Assembly: GCA_035507035.1 (NCBI GenBank)
Contig: DATJOJ010000070.1
Location: 1-33,838 of the forward strand
Source of the DNA: DATJOJ01 sp035507035
Lineage (GTDB): Bacteria > Acidobacteriota > Terriglobia > Terriglobales > Acidobacteriaceae
Reading direction: 5' to 3'
DNA length: 33,838 nucleotides
Below the pieces are notes generated by a model. It saw only the letters and a list, made by a program, of their open reading frames with translations. It was not told the origin of the DNA and made no database searches. Shown piece by piece: positions 15,288 to 27,100 of this stretch (the stretch's first letter is position 1; each line of letters opens with the position of its first letter). Both the position numbers and the translations under genes were made by a program.

Positions 15288-16127
15288 ATGTATCGCGGAA
15301 GAACCCTCTCGTTGAGTTTCCCGCCCTTCACTCCCTGGGTGAAGCGGATCATCATCATTTGCGTTGCCGTCTACTTCCTGCAAGTAGTGCTGGGAGCGTT
15401 CTCCCCGGCGATGAAGGCTTACCTCGAGTCATTCGGTGGTCTGATCCCGGTGTATGTGCTCCACGGGTGGATCTGGCAACTGGTCACGTATTCCTTTCTG
15501 CACGCCAGTCCTATGCATGTTCTGATCAACATGCTGATGCTCTGGATGTTCGGCGCGCAGGAGGAACTGGACTGGGGATCGAAGAAGTTCGTCGAGTATT
15601 ACTTCTTTTGCATCGTGGGCGCAGCGTTAACCACGATTGCCGTAGCTTACTCGCCAATTCCCGGGGTTAATCCTGGCACCGAAACTATCGGCGCTTCGGG
15701 CGGTGTTTACGGCATTTTGGTAGCGTTTGGGATGCTCTACGGCGACCGCGAGATTTTCATGTTCCCATTGCCTTTCATGATGAAAGCCAAATATATGGTT
15801 GCCATCATGATCGGGTTGGTCGTGATTGCGACTTTTCAGCCATCGCAGGGGGGCATCGCCAACTTTGCCCACTTAGGCGGCGCGCTCTTCGGCTTTCTCT
15901 ACATCAAGTTTGTACCGCCAAAGGGGTTGCTATTCGGCACATCGGAGCGCTACTTCAGCATGCGCAATGCTTATTATCGCTGGAAGCGCCGGCGCGCCGC
16001 CCGCAAGTTCGAAGTCTACATGCGCAAATACAACCGCACCGTGACTTTCGACGAGCATGGTAACTACATTCCGCCGGATGAAATGGACAAAAAGAACGGC
16101 GGCTCCAAGTCCAGCTGGATTAATTAG
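15288..16127 (+). CDS. Rhomboid-family intramembrane serine protease
   Basis: A 279-residue membrane protein with six membrane segments between residues 18 and 210 and a basic cytoplasmic tail. The catalytic dyad is present: S137 in TIGASGGVYG and H195 in FAHLGGALFGFLY. The family motif HxxxxHxxxN is H72, H77, N81 (LHASPMHVLINMLMLWMFG). It should cleave membrane proteins within the bilayer; the substrate is unknown. ATG 15288 gives a short N-terminal lead into the first helix; the open frame upstream overlaps the peptidase gene and is not used. The adjacent exported M28 peptidase is on the same strand and may be co-transcribed. Confidence 0.93.
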   Translation: MYRGRTLSLSFPPFTPWVKRIIIICVAVYFLQVVLGAFSPAMKAYLESFGGLIPVYVLHGWIWQLVTYSFLHASPMHVLINMLMLWMFGAQEELDWGSKKFVEYYFFCIVGAALTTIAVAYSPIPGVNPGTETIGASGGVYGILVAFGMLYGDREIFMFPLPFMMKAKYMVAIMIGLVVIATFQPSQGGIANFAHLGGALFGFLYIKFVPPKGLLFGTSERYFSMRNAYYRWKRRRAARKFEVYMRKYNRTVTFDEHGNYIPPDEMDKKNGGSKSSWIN

Positions 16128-16150
16128 AAACTCGACGAGGATGTTCGCGG

Positions 16151-16203
16151 ATGACAATTCTGGTTATTGTCATTCCGAGCAAAGTCGAGGAACCTGCTGT
16201 TCC
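16151..16203. repeat. REP-like element between convergent genes
   Basis: ATGACAAT (16151-16158) and ATTGTCAT (16166-16173) form a perfect 8-bp stem, and the right arm runs into TGTCATTCCGAGCAAAGTCG followed by AGGAACCTGCTGTTCC (to 16203). The TCATTCCGAGC...GAGGAA word is of a kind I recognise as a dispersed intergenic repeat in related genomes (established from memory, not searched). It fills the gap between the rhomboid and alpha/beta-hydrolase genes. Confidence 0.6.
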
Positions 16204-16208
16204 TGGGC

Positions 16209-16874
16209 TTACCCAAACCACTTCTGAAACTCCGCCAAAATTCTTCCCGGCAACGCCGCGTTCCTCGCCTTGCCCTTGAATCCTAAATCGTGCCCGACGC
16301 CCTCGACCGCGAATAACTTCGTCTTCGCTGGAATCAATTTGATCGCGCTCTCCATCTCGTCGATGGACCCAAACGGATCCCGCGTGCCATGCACAAAAAG
16401 TGCAGGCACTTGAATGTTCGGCAAATGCTGGGTGCGCAGTTGATCCGGCTTGCCCGGTGCATGCAGCGGATAAGAGAGCAGCAGTAAGCCGTTCACCAAC
16501 TCCGGATCTTCCGCGCAAAGCATCGACGCCTGTCTTCCTCCATAGGATTGCCCACCCAGAAACGTTCGCCCGTTAGCTAGTTTGCGCATCGCGCCAACGG
16601 CATTTTTGAGGCCTTCCCGGTCGCGAGCGGCATCTCCCGGCCTTGGCGGACCGAATGACCGTGCCTGGCGAAACGGCAAGTCACATCTCAACACCGCAAA
16701 TCCCGCGCTAGACAACGATTCTGCTAAGGCAATTAACAGCGGGCCTCGGGAATTTCCTCCCGCCCCGTGCGTCAGAACAAGACCGTCACGGACTGCACCC
16801 TGAGGCCGATGCAGAAATCCGCGCACCGGCGGATCGATCGATGCATCCGACAACGCCTCAAAATCGTCAGACAT
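16209..16874 (-). CDS. Alpha/beta hydrolase, KANL3/Tex30-like (dienelactone-hydrolase-type)
   Basis: A 221-residue cytoplasmic alpha/beta hydrolase. The triad is visible: S110 in the nucleophile elbow FLGGQSYGGRQ, D166 in FVHGTRDPFG and H195 in VEGVGHDLG. LVLTHGAGGNSRGP at 33-46 is the oxyanion/first-strand region typical of the KANL3/Tex30 group of small hydrolases. The substrate is unknown. Its ATG directly follows the TAA of the ABM-like gene (TAAATG), so translation is likely coupled within the operon pyk-ABM-hydrolase. Confidence 0.87.
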   Translation of the reverse strand: MSDDFEALSDASIDPPVRGFLHRPQGAVRDGLVLTHGAGGNSRGPLLIALAESLSSAGFAVLRCDLPFRQARSFGPPRPGDAARDREGLKNAVGAMRKLANGRTFLGGQSYGGRQASMLCAEDPELVNGLLLLSYPLHAPGKPDQLRTQHLPNIQVPALFVHGTRDPFGSIDEMESAIKLIPAKTKLFAVEGVGHDLGFKGKARNAALPGRILAEFQKWFG

Positions 16875-17171
16875 TTACAGCTCCGTCTCCGATAACGTCT
16901 CGTAAACTTTCGAAGTCTGAATTTCCTGGGCGATCTGAGACCAGCATTTCAATACCTCGAAGTCTTCCAAAGCCGCGCGTCTCGCCTCTTCTGACTTCCA
17001 ATAACGCAAGAGAACAAACTGATTCTGTGAATTCAGGTCGTGGTAGAAAACATCGCGGCAGTACCCGCCTCGGGCGAGAGCGGCAGTCAACTCGCGAACT
17101 GCGTCGAGAAACGATTCCTCCCGTCCAGTTTGGGGTTCGAAGATCGCGATCGAAAGAATTTCCTTTGCCAT
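16875..17171 (-). CDS. ABM-like small protein (dimeric alpha+beta-barrel)
   Basis: A 98-residue protein resembling the antibiotic-biosynthesis-monooxygenase-like fold: strand ILSIAIFEPQTGREESFLDA, a helix, strand DVFYHDLNSQNQFVLLRYWK, then helix SEEARRAALEDFEVLKCW and a last strand. Some members are quinone- or heme-acting oxygenases and many have no known reaction; no catalytic residues can be claimed here. ATG 17171 lies 2 bp after the pyk stop (TAGTGATG), with a GTG one codon earlier as alternative. The gene is wedged between pyk and the hydrolase gene, with essentially no spacing on either side. Confidence 0.75.
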   Translation of the reverse strand: MAKEILSIAIFEPQTGREESFLDAVRELTAALARGGYCRDVFYHDLNSQNQFVLLRYWKSEEARRAALEDFEVLKCWSQIAQEIQTSKVYETLSETEL

Positions 17172-17173
17172 CA

Positions 17174-18691
17174 CTAATGACTCTCTCGGGCTTTACGCTT
17201 TTCTCGAGGCACCGCCGCCTTTGCTTCCTCAGCCGTCACGATATGAAACCGCATGAAATTCGTCGAGCCCGAGGACGTCTGCGTTCCCGCCACCACCCCC
17301 AGCACTTCTCCCGCGTGCACCCTCCCGCGGCGTAATAACTCTCGTTCCGCCGCACTCATCATCGCCTCGGCGTTGAGCGCTGGTTTGCAGCGCACCGGTG
17401 ATATGCCCCAAAGAAGGTTCATCCAGTTGCAGACCGCCGGTACATGGCTAAAGGCGAAAATCGCAGCAGCCGGGCGGTATTTGGAGATCATGCGCGCAGT
17501 ATTGCCAGTCTCGGTGAAAACGGCAATGGCCGCCATGTGCAGATCTTCGGCCGCGTGCGCAATCGATTCACAGATAGTCTCCGCGATGCTTAGCGAATGT
17601 TTCTCGCGTCGCTGACGGCGCTGCCATCCTCTCAAGCTCTGCTCTGCTTCGACGACGATCTTAGCCATCATCGCTACAGTCTCCCGAGGATATCGTCCGG
17701 TCGCGGTCTCTGCCGAGAGCATCACCGCGTCCGACCCATCGAAAATTGCGTTGGCCACATCGCTCGCCTCGGCTCTCGTAGGACGCGGGTTCTCGATCAT
17801 CGATTCCAGCATCTGCGTGGCAGTGATCACCGGCTTTCGCCATTCCGCTGATCTGCGAATAACGTGCTTCTGGATCACCGGAACTTTTTCCGGCGGCAGC
17901 TCCACTCCCAGATCGCCGCGCGCCACCATTACTCCATCTGCGGCTTCGAAGATCTCTTCCAACTGCTCCAATGCTTGAGGCTTCTCCAGCTTCGCAATCA
18001 CGGGAACGGAATAGCCACGATCCGCAATCGCCTGCTTCGCCATGCGCACATCGGCCGCTGATCGCACGAACGAAACCGCAACAGCGTCCACTTGATGTTC
18101 GAGGCCAAATCTGAGGTCCACTCGATCCTTGTCGGTGAGTGCCGGCACCGACAGCGCGATTCCCGGCAGATTGATGCCCTTGTGTTCTCCCAGCACTCCA
18201 CCGTTTACAACTTTACACACCACGTCACGCCCACGCACGCTCTGTACTTGCAATTCGATCAGTCCATCCGAAAGCAAAATGCGCACGCCGGGCTGGACGT
18301 CCTTCGCCAAGCTAGTGAACGTTGTTGATAGGAGCGACGCTGTGCCTTCGATCTCGCGTGGAGTAATTGTTACCGTGGAACCGCTCGTCAGAGTAACCGG
18401 AACGTGGTCCTTGAGCGGCCCAGTGCGTATTTTCGGGCCAGGAAGGTCCTGCAGAATGCAAATGGTCCGCTCTTCCTGCTGGGCAACGCGTCGAAGCCTC
18501 TCAATGATGCGTCCGTGTTCTTCATGAGTTCCGTGAGAAAAGTTCAGACGGGCAACATCCATGCCCAGCCGCATGAGATCGCGTAAGGCAGCTTCCGTGT
18601 TGCACGAGGGCCCAATCGTGCAGATGATCTTGGCTCGCCGCGGCCGCGCGCCATTCCCAGCAAACTTCGTACCAGCGTTTCCTTTTGGCAA
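17174..18691 (-). CDS. pyk: Pyruvate kinase
   Basis: Makes pyruvate and ATP from phosphoenolpyruvate and ADP, the last step of glycolysis. The 505-residue protein starts with KIICTIGPSCNTEAALRDL at 21-39, then ARLNFSHGTHEEH (R48, N50, S52: active-site region), DLPGPKIRTG at 82-91, the catalytic-lysine strand VIAKLEKPQALEQLEEI, the metal/substrate motif VMVARGDLGVELP and ATQMLESMIENPRPTRAEAS, and the C-terminal domain. TTG 18691 is the start because it is 20 codons before the first strand, has GGGGAG a few bases upstream, and the next ATG is inside the fold. It heads a tight operon with an ABM-like and a hydrolase gene. Confidence 0.96.
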   Translation of the reverse strand: MPKGNAGTKFAGNGARPRRAKIICTIGPSCNTEAALRDLMRLGMDVARLNFSHGTHEEHGRIIERLRRVAQQEERTICILQDLPGPKIRTGPLKDHVPVTLTSGSTVTITPREIEGTASLLSTTFTSLAKDVQPGVRILLSDGLIELQVQSVRGRDVVCKVVNGGVLGEHKGINLPGIALSVPALTDKDRVDLRFGLEHQVDAVAVSFVRSAADVRMAKQAIADRGYSVPVIAKLEKPQALEQLEEIFEAADGVMVARGDLGVELPPEKVPVIQKHVIRRSAEWRKPVITATQMLESMIENPRPTRAEASDVANAIFDGSDAVMLSAETATGRYPRETVAMMAKIVVEAEQSLRGWQRRQRREKHSLSIAETICESIAHAAEDLHMAAIAVFTETGNTARMISKYRPAAAIFAFSHVPAVCNWMNLLWGISPVRCKPALNAEAMMSAAERELLRRGRVHAGEVLGVVAGTQTSSGSTNFMRFHIVTAEEAKAAVPREKRKARESH

Positions 18692-18755
18692 AATACTCCC
18701 CGATCAGAATTTCCAGAGAAGGGTTATTGTATCGCCTCGATTGGCTTGCAGGAGG

Positions 18756-19736
18756 TTATGACCCTGCGACCGGTGCGCTGATCTTCGGCGCAGCCATTTC
18801 CTTCAGCTCTTTTCCCAGCATGGCGCGTGGAAAGATCATGGCATTGAACTCGGCGCACACAAGAATAATCAAAGAGATCATATACATCCACACCAGCAAT
18901 GCAATCGCCGCGCCCAGCGACCCGTAGATAATGCTGTAGTCCGCATAGCTTTGCAGATACCAGCCAAATAGAGCTGTTGCCAGGAACCACAATACGGTTG
19001 CCAATGTTGCTCCCGGTAAAACGCTGTGCCAGGGCTGAGTGCGCGGCACCGCATTGTGATAGATCAGCGCAATGACCGCAATACTCGTCAGGGTCGCGAT
19101 GAGCCAGCGGATCGTTGTCCACATAAGCAGAATCAGCGGGCCGAATTCATGCCCTAGAGCGAATAGAATTCGCAGCTCAATGCGGCTGCCGAAGGCCACC
19201 AGCACGGTCGCGAACGTCATTGGAATTCCCGCCCCGATCACCAAGCTGAACGCAATCATGCGCTCTTTTACCAACCCCCAGATTTTAGGAAGCTGATAGG
19301 CATTGCGGAATCCCTCCATCCACGAGATAACCACGCCGGATCCGGTCCACAACGTGATGATGGAAGCGCTGATCAGCACGCTCAGGGGGCGTTGCAGGGA
19401 GGTCCCCTTCAAATATCCAAGGGCAGTGCTCGCTCCGGTCGGCAGAATCCGTCCCAAGGCATAAGAAATTTCGCGCACGTAGACTTCGGTTCTATGCGAG
19501 GTTGCTAGAACTGATCCTAAAACCAGCAGGGCGGGAAAGAAAGTGAGAATGGACGAGTAGGCGGACGCTTTGGCGACGGCAAAAGCATCGTGCTGAAACG
19601 CCCGCCAAAAGGCCAGTCGCAGCAACACCAGAAAGCGGCGAATCACCGGCCACATGGTCGAGCCTTCGGGAATGTCATACCACAACGAAATCTCCCGTTC
19701 GTCTCGCTCCGGCATTTTTTCTAGTTGTGCGTGCAT
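18756..19736 (-). CDS. YihY/UPF0761-family inner-membrane protein
   Basis: A 326-residue membrane protein of the YihY (formerly called RNase BN) family. Six membrane segments lie between about residues 55 and 310. Landmarks are AKASAYSSILTFFPALLVLG, then LWTGSGVVISWMEGFRNAY, the later HSVLPGATLATVLWFLATAL, the YSIIYGSLGAAIALLVWMYM block and ECD-like CAEFNAMIF. Transport or envelope roles have been suggested, but none is established. I use ATG 19736 (ATG 19715 is also possible), since the longer frame to 19781 would run through the terminator of rpoC. The gene ends 64 bp before pyk on the same strand, so the two may be linked. Confidence 0.85.
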   Translation of the reverse strand: MHAQLEKMPERDEREISLWYDIPEGSTMWPVIRRFLVLLRLAFWRAFQHDAFAVAKASAYSSILTFFPALLVLGSVLATSHRTEVYVREISYALGRILPTGASTALGYLKGTSLQRPLSVLISASIITLWTGSGVVISWMEGFRNAYQLPKIWGLVKERMIAFSLVIGAGIPMTFATVLVAFGSRIELRILFALGHEFGPLILLMWTTIRWLIATLTSIAVIALIYHNAVPRTQPWHSVLPGATLATVLWFLATALFGWYLQSYADYSIIYGSLGAAIALLVWMYMISLIILVCAEFNAMIFPRAMLGKELKEMAAPKISAPVAGS

Positions 19737-19745
19737 TGGGTTCCA

Positions 19746-19777
19746 GAAAAGGCAAAGGGGCGGATTTCCCCGCCCCT
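19746..19777 (-). terminator. Rho-independent terminator of the rpoBC operon
   Basis: Read on the - strand, AGGGGCGG (complement of 19770-19777) pairs with CCGCCCCT (complement of 19756-19763) around GGAAAT, followed by the T-rich TTGCCTTTTC. It begins 17 bp after the rpoC stop. Confidence 0.8.
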
Positions 19778-19793
19778 CCACTTCTCCAGTAGT

Positions 19794-23981
<4,188 letters not shown>

Positions 23982-24031
23982 GTTCCTCCACTTCCTGCGG
24001 CTGTTCGCCGCCGCGCGCGGCTCCTAGTTAG

Positions 24032-24177
24032 CGTCGTTGGTCCTTGGCCGTTGGTCAAGACCAGCGAATCGATTTGGCCCGCAGTTCAGGAGCACTACTA
24101 CGGGTTCAGTTCTCAAAATCTCTTCCACTCAAGTCGCCGGTCGTTGGCCAACGGCGAAGAGCCAACGACCAACGACG
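24032..24177. repeat. Nested inverted repeats in the rpoB-rpoC spacer
   Basis: GGTCGTTGGC (24139-24148) and GCCAACGACC (24161-24170) form a perfect 10-bp stem with a 12-nt loop. Outside it, CGTCGTTGGT (24032-24041) pairs perfectly with ACCAACGACG (24168-24177). CCTTGGCCGTTGGTC (24042-24056) is a third related block. They occupy most of the 202-bp gap inside the rpoBC transcript; no T-run follows. Confidence 0.7.
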
Positions 24178-24183
24178 GGTTTC

Positions 24184-27100
24184 CTAATCTGCGGCTGCCA
24201 TCGCGATCGGCTTGCGTTCGCCGGCCTTGATCAACTCCACATCCAGGCACAGTGACTGCAATTCGCGAATCAGCACGTTGAACGATTCCGGCACGCCCGG
24301 CTCCATGGCAGCTTCGCCCTTGACGATGGCCTCGTAGATCTTGGTGCGGCCATAAACGTCGTCGGACTTTGCCGTCAGCAATTCTTGCAAGATGAACGCC
24401 GCGCCATACGCTTCCAGCGCCCAAACTTCCATTTCTCCGAACCGCTGGCCTCCGAACTGCGCCTTGCCACCCAAAGGTTGTTGGGTAATCAGAGAATAGG
24501 GTCCGATGGAACGCGCATGAATCTTGTCGTCCACCAAATGCGACAGCTTGAGCATGTAAATGTAACCAACCGTGACTGGCTGCTCGAAGCGGTCGCCGGT
24601 CATGCCGTCGTGCAGATACGTTTTGCCCGACTCCGGCAATCCTGCCGACCGCAACAGAGCCTTGATCTCGGATTCTCTCGATCCATCGAACACCGGCGAA
24701 CCGGTGAAAACTCCGCGCTGTAGTGTTGGCGCGATCGCCATCAACTCGTCATCGGGGAGATCGGCAACCGTGTCCGCCAGCACCGTGTCTTTGAACAGCG
24801 CTTTCAGTTCCCGGCGAATCGCTTCCTCTTTCGAGTTCTCTTTCAGCATCTGTGAGATCTTCTCGCCCAGGTCGTGTCCCGCCCAGCCGAGGTGGGTTTC
24901 AAGAATCTGGCCGACGTTCATGCGGGAAGGTACGCCCAACGGGTTGAGCACGATTTCTACCGGCGTTCCGTCCTCGAGGTACGGCATATCCTCATCAGGC
25001 AGAATCCGGGCAATCACGCCCTTGTTGCCGTGACGGCCGGCCATCTTGTCCCCAACACTGAGCTTGCGCTTCATCGCGATATAGACTTTCACCAGCTTGA
25101 TCACGCCCGGCGGCAGTTCGTCGCCCTTGGTGAGTTTTTCTTTCTTCTCGTTGACGATCTTCTTGAGCACATCGATCTGACGCGAAGTCATCTCTTCGAT
25201 CTCGTCGATCTGCTCGTTCACCCGCGGATCCTTATCCGCGTACTTGATGCGTTTGAGGTTACGGGTCGAGATGCGTTCAATCGTTTCGCGATCGAGGACG
25301 GTCTCTTTGGTCAGCAAACGCTTATTGGTCCGCTCGTCGTGCAGGTCGGCTTGCACGGTCTTGCCGCCCAGGATGTTCTCCAACCGCTTCAGGCGTTCGT
25401 CGGTAAGAATCCGGATTTCATCCGACAGGTTCTTATCCAACTTCGCCACCTGGGCGGCTTCGATCGCCTTTGCACGCTCGTCCTTCTCCTGCCCCTTGCG
25501 AGAGAAAATCTTGACATCAACGATCACGCCTTCGATTCCCGGCGGACAATATAGCGAAGCATCGCGCACGTCACCGGCTTTTTCGCCGAAGATCGCGCGC
25601 AGCAGCTTTTCTTCCGGAGTGAGCTGAGTTTCGCCCTTCGGAGTTACCTTACCTACCAGAATGTCACCCTGCTTCACCGTCGCGCCGATGCGGATCACGC
25701 CGGCTTCATCCAGATTTCGCAGCATGGACTCGCTGACGTTCGGAATGTCGCGCGTGACCTCTTCTGGCCCCAGCTTTGTGTCGCGCGATTCCAGTTCGAA
25801 CTCCTCGATGTGCACCGAGGTGTAGTAATCCTCTTTTACAAGCTTCTCGGAGACCAGGATCGCGTCTTCAAAGTTGTAGCCGCGCCATGGCATGAACGCG
25901 ACCAGAACGTTTCTTCCCAGCGCCAACTCGCCGTGATCGGTGCAAGGTCCGTCAGCGATGACCTGTCCTTTGATCACGCGCTGGCCCTTCTTCACCACTG
26001 GCTTCTGATTGATGCAAGTGTTCTGGTTGGAACGCTTGAATTTCGTCAGCTGATAGATGTCGCTGCCGACTTCGCGCGATAGCTGTCCGGGATGGTGCTC
26101 GCCTTCCACGCGCACGATGATTCGCTCGGAGTCGACCGAATCGACCATGCCATTCCGGCGGGCAAGAACGACGGCTCCCGAGTCACGAGCCGTGACACCT
26201 TCCATTCCCGTGCCGACGATCGGTGCTTCCGCCCTGAGCAGCGGCACCGACTGCCGTTGCATGTTCGCGCCCATCAGCGCGCGGTTCGCGTCGTCATGCT
26301 CCAGGAACGGCACGAGCGATGCGGCAACGGACACCAACTGCTTCGGGCTCACGTCGATGTAGTCGACTTCATCCCGATTGACCAGCACGAAGTTGCCGGC
26401 CTTACGGGCATTGACCAGATCGCCCACGATCTTGCCTTTGTCATCCAGTTCGACGTTCGCCTGGGCAATTACGTGCCGGTCTTCTTCCCAAGCCGACAGG
26501 TAGAAGGAGTAGGGCTCAATATCGACCGGCTTCTTGCGCCGCTCTTTCAGCTCATTATTCTGTTTCTCGATCTCGTGCTTCTCCACATGATCGCCGACCT
26601 TGTGGTCGCTGTCACCGGCGTTGACCACGGTTACAAAGTCCACCACGCGTCCGCCCTTAATCCTGCGATAAGGTGACTCGATAAATCCGTAATCGTTGAT
26701 GCGTGCATAGCAACTCAGCGAAGAGATCAGGCCGATGTTCGGACCTTCCGGCGTCTCAATCGGGCAGATTCGACCGTAGTGCGTCGGGTGCACGTCTCGA
26801 ACCTCGAATCCGGCACGTTCACGCGACAGACCGCCCGGCCCAAGCGCCGACAAACGCCGCTTGTGCGTGATTTCCGAGAGCGGATTCGTCTGGTCCATAA
26901 ACTGCGACAACTGCGACGATCCGAAGAATTCGCGGATCGCAGCCATCACCGGCTTAGCATTCACCAAATCGTGCGGCATAGCCGTCGACATTTCCTGGTA
27001 GACGCTCATCTTTTCCTTGATGGCGCGTTCCATGCGGACCAGGCCGATGCGGAACTGGTTTTCGAGCAGTTCGCCGACCGCGCGCACACGGCGGTTGCCC

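Noticed and set aside
24032..24177. CRISPR-like array in the rpoB-rpoC gap
   Set aside because: Repeats are short, inverted and unevenly spaced, and there are no cas genes.
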